8,007 nucleotides of DNA from Tannerella sp. (GTDB lineage: Bacteria > Bacteroidota > Bacteroidia > Bacteroidales > Tannerellaceae): assembly GCA_031275525.1 (NCBI GenBank), contig JAISOP010000212.1:1-8007 (forward strand), in the 5' to 3' direction. The position numbers were made by a program, and so were the translations under genes. The notes under the pieces were generated by a model. The model saw only the letters and a list, made by a program, of their open reading frames with translations, made no database searches and had not been told where the DNA came from. Position 1 is the first letter of the stretch; each line of letters starts with the position of its first letter. Of this stretch, positions 1 through 6,152 are shown one piece after another.

Positions 1-671
1 ACCCAGGCATGGTTGTCGTCGGTATGCGCCCAGCGGGGCGTGTAAACCTGTCGCGCGGGGATGCCGACGGCACGCAGGGCGGCGGTCGTGAAGGTCGATT
101 CCTCGCCGCAACGTCCGGCAGCCGTTTTGACGGAAGCCAGCGGCGAGCTTGTCCGCCCGTCGGACGGCATGTAGATCACCTTTTCATGACACCAATGGTT
201 GACTTCCAGCACGGCCTCGTACGGCGAAAGCCCCTTTACGCGCTCCTTCAGCTCCTCGTAAAAGACCATCCGGCTGTTATCCAGATTTTCGTTGTTGACG
301 CGCACGGGCAGCACGAAATGGCGAAAGACCTCTTCGGGAATATCCTTTCCCCAGGGCATTTCCTCTTGCGCGGTGAAGCTGGCACGCACATTCGCCAGAT
401 AAAACTCGCCCGGATAGTCGGCCACATCGCCGACGGGTATCCAGGCGTAGAGGAACATCAGCGCCTCACGTTCGCGAAGCGTCATCTCCCGGTCAAACAC
501 CCCGAAAAGGGTACGGTCGGCAAAAGCGGCCCGTTTGGCCTCAAATGCCTGTACAACTTCGTTTCGACATGTTTTGTCGGAAATAAAATGGGATTCCGAC
601 GGCTTACAACTCACCCCTGTTAGCAAGGCTAACCACAGGCCAATAATTACATACACATAATTGATATTCAT
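1..671 (-). CDS. Transglutaminase-like domain lipoprotein, 3' end cut off by window
   Basis: The frame is open from an ATG at 671 leftward off the window edge, giving 223 whole codons. The N-terminus has a hydrophobic stretch (about residues 5-20) ending in TGVSC, so C22 is a plausible lipidated cysteine; the -3 residue is Gly, so this lipobox is imperfect. Near the cut end lies a transglutaminase-like core: GRCGEES carries the nucleophile C188 and NHAW the catalytic H221. The third catalytic residue, normally an Asp shortly after HAW, would lie outside the window. Bacteroidota carry many such surface or periplasmic papain-fold proteins, acting as cysteine peptidases or of unknown role; the substrate cannot be told here. 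An upstream in-frame ATG at 677 adds two residues, but the -7 element at 689-696 leaves very little leader, which favours 671. The gene follows pyrH on the same strand after more than 200 nt and has its own promoter. Confidence 0.85.
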   Translation of the reverse strand, partial: MNINYVYVIIGLWLALLTGVSCKPSESHFISDKTCRNEVVQAFEAKRAAFADRTLFGVFDREMTLREREALMFLYAWIPVGDVADYPGEFYLANVRASFTAQEEMPWGKDIPEEVFRHFVLPVRVNNENLDNSRMVFYEELKERVKGLSPYEAVLEVNHWCHEKVIYMPSDGRTSSPLASVKTAAGRCGEESTFTTAALRAVGIPARQVYTPRWAHTDDNHAW

Positions 672-688
672 ACACATTTTTTTGAGAG

Positions 689-696
689 CAAAGGTA
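689..696 (-). promoter_or_regulatory. -7 element TACCTTTG for the transglutaminase-like gene
   Basis: Read on the minus strand this is TACCTTTG, an exact match to the Bacteroidota -7 consensus TAnnTTTG, in an AT-rich stretch. No convincing TTTG -33 element sits 19-21 nt upstream. The last base is only 11 nt before the ATG at 677 and 17 nt before the ATG at 671. The leader would therefore be very short, which supports the later start. Confidence 0.6.
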
Positions 697-902
697 CTTA
701 TTCCGAACGAATTTACCGCTTTTAACGCAAAAAAAAGTCGGGCGGGTTTTCCGGCGCTCCGCTCCTGTGTAACAAAATTATCAAACGCTTGGATTCATAT
801 CCTTTTATTCCAGGGAACCTTTTGAGATTCCCGTGAGAAAAAAGGGGATATGAGAACACGGAACTACAATTGCAAGGACGAAGCGCTTCCCGTCGTGGAG
901 GA

Positions 903-1613
903 TCACCTTATTACCCGCGTTCCGACCGGTTCGCCGTTGATCACCTTTTGCAGATTGCCGGCCGTGTCCATGTCAAATACAATGAGCGGCATACGGTTAT
1001 CTCTGCAGAGCGTAATGGCCGTCAAGTCCATAACCTGCAATCCGCCGGCATAGATTTCGTCGAACGTGATTTCATCATATTTCACGGCGGCGGGATTCTT
1101 TTCCGGGTCGGCCGTATAGATACCGTCCACGCGGGTACCCTTCAAAAGGACGTCGGCTTCGATTTCGACGGCACGCAGGCAGGCGGCCGTGTCGGTCGTG
1201 AAAAACGGATTCCCCGTACCGCCGGCCATCATCACGACATACCCCTGCTGCAAGCGTTCGACGGCACGCCACTTGCTGTAATATTCGCCAACCGGTTCCA
1301 TGCGGATGGCCGTCAGGACGGTCGATTTCACTCCCGCGACCTCCAGCGCCGAATGGAGCGCCAGGCTATTGATTACCGTGGCCAGCATACCCATCTGGTC
1401 ACCCCTGACGCGGTCAAAACCTTTGGATTCGCCGCTCAAGCCACGGAAAATATTTCCCCCGCCAACGACAATCCCGACTTGAATCCCTCTTTCGGCCACT
1501 TCCCCGATTTGCCGGGCGTATTCACGGAGACGCGCTTCATCTATCCCGTATGGTTTTCCGCCGGCCAGCGACTCTCCGCTTAATTTCAGTAGAATGCGAT
1601 TGTATTTATTCAT
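903..1613 (-). CDS. pyrH: UMP kinase (uridylate kinase)
   Basis: A 236-residue protein of the usual length for bacterial PyrH. It transfers phosphate from ATP to UMP to make UDP in cytosolic pyrimidine nucleotide synthesis. Members of the amino-acid-kinase fold family are hexamers, typically activated by GTP and inhibited by UTP. Visible motifs are KLSGE at residues 10-14, GGGNIFRG at 51-58, RGDQMGMLAT from about 70, and GGTGNPFFTTDTAA near the middle, which forms the UMP and ATP sites. The ATG at 1613 begins MNKYNRILLKLSGE, the normal PyrH N-terminus, and TGA is at 903-905. It lies downstream of birA on the same strand but has its own -7 element at 1633-1640. In many relatives frr follows pyrH; here the next gene is a transglutaminase-like lipoprotein instead. 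Confidence 0.97.
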   Translation of the reverse strand: MNKYNRILLKLSGESLAGGKPYGIDEARLREYARQIGEVAERGIQVGIVVGGGNIFRGLSGESKGFDRVRGDQMGMLATVINSLALHSALEVAGVKSTVLTAIRMEPVGEYYSKWRAVERLQQGYVVMMAGGTGNPFFTTDTAACLRAVEIEADVLLKGTRVDGIYTADPEKNPAAVKYDEITFDEIYAGGLQVMDLTAITLCRDNRMPLIVFDMDTAGNLQKVINGEPVGTRVIR

Positions 1614-1632
1614 ATTTCAGTTATTTGGATGG

Positions 1633-1640
1633 CAAAGGTA
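1633..1640 (-). promoter_or_regulatory. -7 element TACCTTTG for pyrH
   Basis: An exact TAnnTTTG match on the minus strand, with 19 nt between its last base and the pyrH ATG. No clear -33 TTTG is visible. It lies just outside the left end of the 1664-1803 inverted repeat, so pyrH need not depend on read-through from birA. Confidence 0.65.
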
Positions 1641-1663
1641 GCCAATTTTTGAATCTAAGGAGT

Positions 1664-1803
1664 TGTCCGGAAATAAGCCCTACCCATTGAGGGGAAATGC
1701 TTTTTGCCGCACAAAGCCCCAAAAGGCGTGCATACCGGTATGTAAACCTTTTCGGGCTGAAGGAATGCGAAAAACACCTGTATGGAGGGTTTATTTCCTG
1801 ACA
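1664..1803. repeat. 140-bp imperfect inverted repeat filling the birA-pyrH gap
   Basis: The two arms (1664-1736 and 1737-1803) are inverted copies meeting at a perfect palindrome, CATACCGGTATG (1731-1742). The core 1715-1758 pairs as AGCCC, one mismatch, AAAAGG, four mismatches, then CATACC against its complement. Further out TGCG, AAAAA and ATGG blocks match with small indels. The ends match in 16 of 18 positions: TGTCCGGAAATAAGCCCT at 1664-1681 against the complement of 1786-1803. About 46 positions lie in identical blocks. It begins 3 nt after the birA stop and ends 23 nt before the pyrH -7 element. No protein is encoded. It could be a MITE-like element, two inverted copies of a short dispersed repeat, or a large hairpin ending the birA transcript; no U-tract follows it and no target-site duplication is evident. 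Confidence 0.75.
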
Positions 1804-1806
1804 GTG

Positions 1807-2556
1807 CTAAAGATAGCGGACTTCCCGGAAGGCGTAGCGGGACACGGCGCCGTCCCGGCGTTCGAGAAGCAGGTGGCCGGAGGGTTCAATTGCCCGGAGA
1901 CGGGCTTCAAAACGCCCGCCGGTATCTTTATAAGGATAAAATCCGTCGTTCCGGTACTGTGCCTCCATATATTCCCGGTGAATCCTTTCCTGCCCGTCCG
2001 ACTCCAGCCGCCCGGCCAATCGGTGAAATTCGACGCGCAACGCTTCGAGCATCTCTTGGGGGGCATAGCGGAGGCCGGTGATTTGCGACAGCGATGTCGG
2101 ATTCGGCGCATCGCTCCGGAAGATTTCCTGATTCAGGTTCAAGCCGATACCGATAATGGAACGGGTCACCCGGTTTCCGTCGAATTCGTTTTCGATCAGG
2201 ATGCCGCCGATTTTCCGGGAATGCCAGTAAATATCATTTGGCCATTTGACGGTGACGGCCAATACGTGCCTGTCCAGTATATGTTTGACACTTAAAGCCG
2301 CCATCTCGGCAAGGACAAAAGACTGCGCGGCCGGCAAACCAACCGGGCAATACAGGAGACTGCATAGCAGGTTCCGGCCGGCTTCCGACTCCCAACTCGA
2401 GCCGGCCTGTCCGCGTCCGGCGGTTTGGAAGGCGGCCATGAGTGCGCTTTCGTTCATCAACTCGCCGGCCTCCGCCCGCGTGCGTATCTCCCGGTTGGTG
2501 GAGTCGGTCTCTTCCAGGTAAATCACCGGGGGAAATTCAAAATCTGCCGTTTTCAT
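1807..2556 (-). CDS. birA: Biotin--[acetyl-CoA-carboxylase] ligase, monofunctional
   Basis: A 249-residue cytosolic ligase that activates biotin with ATP and attaches it to the biotin carrier domain of biotin-dependent carboxylases. It lacks the N-terminal winged-helix DNA-binding domain of E. coli BirA, so it is a group I enzyme without repressor function. Motifs are ETDSTN at residues 16-21, the biotinoyl-AMP loop GRGQAGSSWES at 47-57 (E. coli has GRGRRGRxW), KWPNDI at 104-109 and KIGGILIEN at 115-123. I chose ATG at 2556. A TTG at 2565 is in frame and would add three residues, but is less likely. The start lies 18 nt after the yraN stop on the same strand, with no promoter between, so the two are probably co-transcribed. 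It ends with TAG at 1807, right at the edge of the large inverted repeat. Confidence 0.95.
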   Translation of the reverse strand: MKTADFEFPPVIYLEETDSTNREIRTRAEAGELMNESALMAAFQTAGRGQAGSSWESEAGRNLLCSLLYCPVGLPAAQSFVLAEMAALSVKHILDRHVLAVTVKWPNDIYWHSRKIGGILIENEFDGNRVTRSIIGIGLNLNQEIFRSDAPNPTSLSQITGLRYAPQEMLEALRVEFHRLAGRLESDGQERIHREYMEAQYRNDGFYPYKDTGGRFEARLRAIEPSGHLLLERRDGAVSRYAFREVRYL

Positions 2557-2574
2557 ATTTTCCAAAAAGAAGGA

Positions 2575-2946
2575 TCATCCGTTTACAGGCGCCAAAAAAG
2601 CGTCCTTAATATGTTCGGAAACCGTGCAAGCCGGTCCCTTTTGTGTCAGGCTGATGAGGTCGAAGCGGACGGGAAGCGCCACTTTGTATTTTTGAACGTA
2701 TGCATCCGCTGCGGCGGCAATCCGCCGGATTTTGGAAAGTCCGACGGATTGTTCGGGCGGAACCAGGTAATTCTCCGCACGTGTTTTCACCTCCACCACC
2801 ACCAGTTCCCGGCCGTTGGTGGCCACAATGTCCAGTTCATAACGGTGGAACCGCCAGTTGGTTTGCAAAATCGTGTAACCGTGTTCCCGCAACCAGGAAC
2901 AGGCAACGGCTTCACCCTCTTTACCCGTATCGTTTTTCTTTGACAT
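2575..2946 (-). CDS. yraN: YraN/UPF0102 family nuclease-like protein
   Basis: A 123-residue protein, normal for the UPF0102 family. The family has a restriction-endonuclease-like fold whose physiological role is not settled. Family marks are G8-x-x-GE near the N-terminus, the acidic pair in YELDIV (E37, D39), and VVVEVKTR with E52 and K54, the arrangement of a PD-(D/E)xK metal site. A conserved-looking LSKIRRIAAAADAY helix follows. The ATG at 2946 has a -7 element 28 nt upstream, and TGA is at 2575-2577. It is the first gene of the unit with birA and is divergent from lysS. Whether this copy is an active nuclease cannot be said from sequence; the key residues are present. Confidence 0.92.
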   Translation of the reverse strand: MSKKNDTGKEGEAVACSWLREHGYTILQTNWRFHRYELDIVATNGRELVVVEVKTRAENYLVPPEQSVGLSKIRRIAAAADAYVQKYKVALPVRFDLISLTQKGPACTVSEHIKDAFLAPVNG

Positions 2947-2974
2947 GGCTCGTCTCTATTGATGTTTAGGGTTG

Positions 2975-2982
2975 CAAAGATA
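2975..2982 (-). promoter_or_regulatory. -7 element TATCTTTG for yraN-birA
   Basis: An exact TAnnTTTG match on the minus strand, ending 28 nt before the yraN ATG. There is no recognisable -33 TTTG at the usual spacing. Confidence 0.65.
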
Positions 2983-3065
2983 CCTTTTTTGAGGCAATCC
3001 GAAGGGTCGCACCGACTGTATAAACCCTGTTCCCTTAGCGGCTTTGGTCATCTCCTTCTTCCTGT

Positions 3066-3103
3066 CCCCCGTATTTTCCTTCCCTGTGAAGGAAATAAGG
3101 GGG
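3066..3103. repeat. Strong stem-loop (CCCCC...GGGGG)
   Basis: CCCCC (3066-3070) pairs with GGGGG (3099-3103). After one G/A mismatch, TATTTTCCTTC (3072-3082) pairs with GAAGGAAATA (3088-3097) with a single bulged T. The loop is CCTGT. No U-tract follows on either strand, so it is not a standard terminator. Confidence 0.7.
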
Positions 3104-3109
3104 GTGCGG

Positions 3110-3128
3110 GAGGGGAATCTCCCCCGCA
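3110..3128. repeat. Short GC-rich stem-loop
   Basis: Immediately after the previous hairpin, GCGGG-A-GG pairs with CCCCCGC (one bulged A) around a GGAATCT loop. Boundaries are approximate. It stands between the 3066-3103 hairpin and the tandem repeat. Confidence 0.45.
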
Positions 3129-3130
3129 GA

Positions 3131-3210
3131 CCTGAGCGGATCCCTATTTGCCGAAGCTCGGCAAGTCGCAATCCTGAGCGGATCCCTCTTGCCGAAACTC
3201 GGCAAGTCGC
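3131..3210. repeat. Two tandem 38-39-bp repeats, each with an internal hairpin
   Basis: Copy 1 (3131-3169) and copy 2 (3173-3210) both begin CCTGAGCGGATCCCT and end CTCGGCAAGTCGC, with a 42-bp period. They differ by two substitutions and one single-base indel. Each carries a tight stem: TTGCCGA-AGC-TCGGCAA at 3148-3164, and CTTGCCGA-AAC-TCGGCAAG at 3188-3206. The loop differs (AGC against AAC) while both stem arms are kept. The stem of copy 2 is extended to 8 bp. Confidence 0.85.
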
Positions 3211-3215
3211 TAAAG

Positions 3216-3256
3216 ATTCAAAGATTCAAAAAAACGAGCCTTTTGAATCTTTGAAT
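3216..3256. repeat. Perfect 16-bp stem inverted repeat upstream of lysS
   Basis: ATTCAAAGATTCAAAA (3216-3231) is the exact reverse complement of 3241-3256, with a 9-nt loop. The left arm includes GATTCAAA twice in tandem (3215-3230). It ends 35 nt before the lysS -7 element. T-rich sequence lies on the 3' side in both directions, so it could act as a weak bidirectional terminator, insulating the divergent genes, or as a dispersed repeat. Confidence 0.8.
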
Positions 3257-3291
3257 TCTCTTTGCTATCTCTCCGGATTCCTTATTTTTCG

Positions 3292-3299
3292 TACTTTTG
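3292..3299 (+). promoter_or_regulatory. -7 element TACTTTTG for lysS-gpsA
   Basis: An exact TAnnTTTG match, with 26 nt between it and the lysS ATG. The leader holds an A/G-rich stretch (AAGAAGAGAAAA) just before the start, typical of Bacteroidota translation starts. The nearest TTTG (3261-3264) is too far upstream to be a standard -33 element. Confidence 0.7.
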
Positions 3300-3325
3300 C
3301 GGCGTATTTCAAAAAGAAGAGAAAA

Positions 3326-5080
3326 ATGAATATATTGGAATTGAGCGAACAGGAGATCATCCGGCGCAACAGTGTAGAAGAATTGCGCCGGAGGGGGATC
3401 GACCCTTACCCTGCGGCAGCTTACGAGGTGGACGGATATGCCGGCGAAATCAAGGCGTCGTTCAGGGACGGCGCCGAACCGCGCCGGGTGACCGTCGCCG
3501 GGCGGATGATGAGCCGCCGCATCATGGGGAAAGCCTCTTTCATGGAACTACAGGATGCGACCGGACGCATCCAGATATACCTCACACGCGAGGACCTCTG
3601 CCCGGAGGACGAAAACAATACCGAACCCTATCACACGGTCTTCAAGAAACTGCTGGACATCGGCGATATCGTCGGCGTCCGGGGATTTGTTTTCCGCACG
3701 CAGACGGGCGAAATCTCCGTTCATGCCCGCGAACTGACCCTGCTCGCCAAGTCGTTGCGTCCCCTGCCCATTGTCAAGGAAAAGGACGGCGTCGTTTACG
3801 ACGGCTTCACCGATCCGGAACTGCGCTACCGCCAGCGCTACGTGGACCTGGTGGTCAACAGCGGCGTGAAGGACATCTTCCTCAAGCGCACGAAAATATT
3901 CAATTCCATGCGCACCTTCTTCAACGAAAGGGGATACATCGAAGCCGATACGCCCGTCCTGCAGACCATCCCCGGAGGCGCCGCCGCCCGACCGTTCATC
4001 ACGCACCACCATGCGCTGAACATCCCGCTCTACCTGCGCATCGCCAACGAATTGTACCTCAAACGCCTCATCGTCGGAGGCTTTGACGGAGTTTACGAAT
4101 TTAGCCGCAACTTCCGCAACGAAGGAATGGACCGTACACACAACCCGGAGTTTACGGTGATGGAAATCTACGTCGCCTACAAGGATTACAACTGGATGAT
4201 GGCGTTCACCGAACAGTTGCTCGAGCGGATTTGCATGGAAGTGCTGGGCGGTACGAAGGTCAAAGTGGGCAACAGGGAGATTGATTTCAAGCCGCCCTAC
4301 CGCCGGGTGACGATGACCGAGGCCATCCGGGAACATACCGGCATCGACATCGGCGGCATGGACGAAAACCAACTGCGTGCCGCCTGCGACAGGCTCGGCG
4401 TGGAACAGGACGGGACGATGGGCAAAGGCAAACTGATCGACGCCATCTTCGGCCGGAAGTGCGAACAGGCCTACGTCCAACCGACCTTCATCACCGACTA
4501 TCCCGTCGAGATGAGTCCGCTCACCAAACGTCACCGCACCCGTCCTGAACTGACGGAGCGTTTTGAACTGATGATTAACGGGAAGGAAATAGCCAACGCC
4601 TACTCGGAACTGAACGACCCCATCGACCAGCGGCAGCGCTTCGAGGAACAGTTGCGCCTGTCGGAAAAGGGCGACGACGAAGCCATGTACATCGACGAGG
4701 ATTTCCTGCGGGCGCTGGAATACGGTATGCCGCCCACCAGCGGCATGGGCATCGGGATGGACCGCCTGGTCATGCTGCTGACCGGCCGGGAGAGTATCCA
4801 GGAAGTGCTGCTCTTTCCGCAGATGCGTCCGGAGACGCCCGTGAAGAAAGACCCGCCGGAAAAGTACGAGGCGCACGGCATCGCCAAGGCTTGGGCGCCG
4901 GTGTTGCACAAGGCCGGCTACCTCACGGTGGAATCGCTTTCCGGCGCCAATCCCCAACTCCTCCGCCAGGCGCTGTTCGACATCAACAAAAAATATAAAC
5001 TGGAACTGGAAAATCCTTCCGCCCCTGAAGTGGAGGCATGGATCCGGTCGGTCTCCGGCCCACAAACACAAACCCGATGA
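3326..5080 (+). CDS. lysS: Lysyl-tRNA synthetase, class II
   Basis: A 584-residue cytosolic enzyme charging tRNA-Lys with lysine using ATP. The N-terminal OB-fold anticodon-binding domain spans about residues 54-150. The class II catalytic core follows: motif 1 around GYIEADTPVL (203-212), motif 2 FRNEGMDRTHNPEF (263-276), motif 3 GMGIGMDRL (473-481). E. coli LysS is 505 residues; the excess here is a C-terminal extension of about 80 residues after motif 3 (from about 500), helical in look, with a pattern like a helix-hairpin-helix module. The frame is open upstream to 3044, but those 94 codons cover the hairpin repeats and promoter. The ATG at 3326, 26 nt after the -7 element, gives the normal LysS N-terminus. 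Its TGA overlaps the gpsA ATG (ATGA), indicating translational coupling. Confidence 0.97.
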   Translation: MNILELSEQEIIRRNSVEELRRRGIDPYPAAAYEVDGYAGEIKASFRDGAEPRRVTVAGRMMSRRIMGKASFMELQDATGRIQIYLTREDLCPEDENNTEPYHTVFKKLLDIGDIVGVRGFVFRTQTGEISVHARELTLLAKSLRPLPIVKEKDGVVYDGFTDPELRYRQRYVDLVVNSGVKDIFLKRTKIFNSMRTFFNERGYIEADTPVLQTIPGGAAARPFITHHHALNIPLYLRIANELYLKRLIVGGFDGVYEFSRNFRNEGMDRTHNPEFTVMEIYVAYKDYNWMMAFTEQLLERICMEVLGGTKVKVGNREIDFKPPYRRVTMTEAIREHTGIDIGGMDENQLRAACDRLGVEQDGTMGKGKLIDAIFGRKCEQAYVQPTFITDYPVEMSPLTKRHRTRPELTERFELMINGKEIANAYSELNDPIDQRQRFEEQLRLSEKGDDEAMYIDEDFLRALEYGMPPTSGMGIGMDRLVMLLTGRESIQEVLLFPQMRPETPVKKDPPEKYEAHGIAKAWAPVLHKAGYLTVESLSGANPQLLRQALFDINKKYKLELENPSAPEVEAWIRSVSGPQTQTR

Positions 5081-6072
5081 ATTTTCCCGGTAAAATAGCC
5101 ATCCTCGGCGGAGGAAGCTGGGCCACCGCACTCGCCAAAATCGTACTTTCGACCCAGCCACAGATCAACTGGTACATGCGCCGTCCCGACCGTATCGAAG
5201 ACTTCAAGCGGATGAAACACAATCCGGCCTACCTCCCCGCCATCACTTTCGACACCGACCGCATCACCTTTTACGCCAGCATCAACCGCGCCGTCAGGGA
5301 CTCGGACACGATCCTCTTCGTCACACCGTCGCCTTTCCTCAAACAGCACCTGAAAAAACTCAAAATCCCTTTGACGGACAAGTTCCTCATCTCGGCCATC
5401 AAGGGGATTGTGCCGGATGAAAACATGCTGGTGACCGATTATTTCATCCGCTATTACGGCCTCCCGGAAGAACAGTTGGCGATCATTGCAGGGCCGTGCC
5501 ACGCGGAAGAAATCGCGATGGAACGGCTCTCCTACCTGACCATTGCCTGCAAGGATCAGGAAAGGGCGAAACAACTTTGCCGCGTCTTCGACAACCCCTA
5601 CCTGAGAAGTTCCTGCTCGCAGGACGTGACGGGGATTGAATATGCCTGTGTGCTGAAAAACGTGTACGCCATTGTGGCCGGCATCTGCCACGGGATGAAA
5701 TACGGCGACAATTTCCAGGCCGTGTTCCTCTCGAACGCCATCCGGGAAATGCGGCGCTTCCTGGATACCGTGCACGTAACGGAGCGCGACATCACCGATT
5801 CGGCTTACCTGGGCGACCTGCTCGTCACAGCCTGTTCGCGCTTCAGCCGCAACCGCACCTTCGGCGCCATGATCGGGAAGGGATACTCGGTCAAAACCGC
5901 CCAACTCGAAATGGAAATGATTGCCGAAGGCTATTACGGCGTCAAGCGTATTTACGAAATCAACCGGACATGCCGGGCCGACATGCCCATCCTGGACGCG
6001 CTATACGGCATCCTCTACGAACAGAAATCGCCGGTCATCGTACTGAAACAATTAGCCGAAACCTTTAAGTAG
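5077..6072 (+). CDS. gpsA: Glycerol-3-phosphate dehydrogenase [NAD(P)+]
   Basis: A 331-residue cytosolic enzyme reducing dihydroxyacetone phosphate to sn-glycerol-3-phosphate, the backbone for phospholipids. The N-terminal Rossmann fold has ILGGGSWATALA (dinucleotide loop, G11-G13, W15). GPCHAEE at residues 139-145 is the family GPSHAEE motif with Cys for Ser. K194 in CVLKN matches the catalytic lysine, and the C-terminal domain carries LGDLLVTACSRFSRN, close to the family signature. An ATG at 5038 is in frame but would overlap lysS by 43 nt and add 13 residues ahead of the Rossmann strand. ATG 5077 overlaps the lysS stop by 4 nt and fits the family N-terminus. In several Bacteroidales, including Porphyromonas gingivalis, pgi follows gpsA; here a convergent regulator gene does. 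Confidence 0.96.
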   Translation: MNFPGKIAILGGGSWATALAKIVLSTQPQINWYMRRPDRIEDFKRMKHNPAYLPAITFDTDRITFYASINRAVRDSDTILFVTPSPFLKQHLKKLKIPLTDKFLISAIKGIVPDENMLVTDYFIRYYGLPEEQLAIIAGPCHAEEIAMERLSYLTIACKDQERAKQLCRVFDNPYLRSSCSQDVTGIEYACVLKNVYAIVAGICHGMKYGDNFQAVFLSNAIREMRRFLDTVHVTERDITDSAYLGDLLVTACSRFSRNRTFGAMIGKGYSVKTAQLEMEMIAEGYYGVKRIYEINRTCRADMPILDALYGILYEQKSPVIVLKQLAETFK

Positions 6073-6152
6073 AGTTTCCACCGGAAGAAGAAACGCCGGC
6101 GGCCTTCCCGTACCCTCCTTTGGCGACAGATACTACAGGAGCGCAACGTGTA

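Larger units (their letters stand above)
2947..3325. other. 379-bp divergent intergenic region dense in hairpins
   Basis: The gap between yraN (minus) and lysS (plus) has one -7 element at each end (2975-2982 and 3292-3299). Between them I see no convincing gene. It holds a string of inverted repeats (3066-3103, 3110-3128, 3148-3164, 3188-3206, 3216-3256), two of which lie in a tandem direct repeat. Short open frames cross it on both strands, but their sequence is dictated by the repeats and has no start signal. Confidence 0.7.

Noticed and set aside
9..623. A 204-codon plus-strand frame at the left edge
   Set aside because: It is antisense to the transglutaminase-like lipoprotein frame, which has a lipoprotein-like N-terminus, a GRCGEES/NHAW core and a promoter.
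729..765. Possible pyrH terminator: GC-rich stretch followed on the minus strand by eight T
   Set aside because: The GC-rich part does not fold into a continuous stem; several C-C mismatches break it.
877..894. Palindrome GAAGCGCTTC within GACG...CGTC just after the pyrH stop
   Set aside because: As RNA it forms only a short stem with two G-U pairs and no U-tract follows; too weak to call a terminator.
870..1583. A 237-codon plus-strand frame opposite pyrH
   Set aside because: Shadow of pyrH; no family resemblance of its own.
2956..3171. A 71-codon minus-strand frame in the yraN-lysS gap
   Set aside because: Its sequence is produced by the hairpin repeats, and it would end between yraN and the yraN promoter; no start signal.
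3131..3210. CRISPR array
   Set aside because: Only two units, separated by 3 bp rather than by unique spacers, and no cas genes nearby.
3044..3325. A 94-codon N-terminal extension of LysS
   Set aside because: These codons run through the palindromic repeats and the lysS -7 element, so they lie upstream of the transcript start.
3548..5161. A 537-codon open frame antisense to lysS (and the start of gpsA)
   Set aside because: It is an exact shadow of strongly conserved lysS codons in a GC-rich genome, has no promoter or start signal, and its composition (rich in V, F, H, R, D) is typical of antisense frames.
4918..5904. A 328-codon open frame antisense to gpsA
   Set aside because: Shadow of gpsA coding bias; gpsA itself has all family motifs.
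6073..6152. Terminator between convergent gpsA and the AraC-family gene
   Set aside because: Only a 5-bp GTTTC/GAAAC stem and a GC-rich palindrome are present, with no U-tract on either strand.
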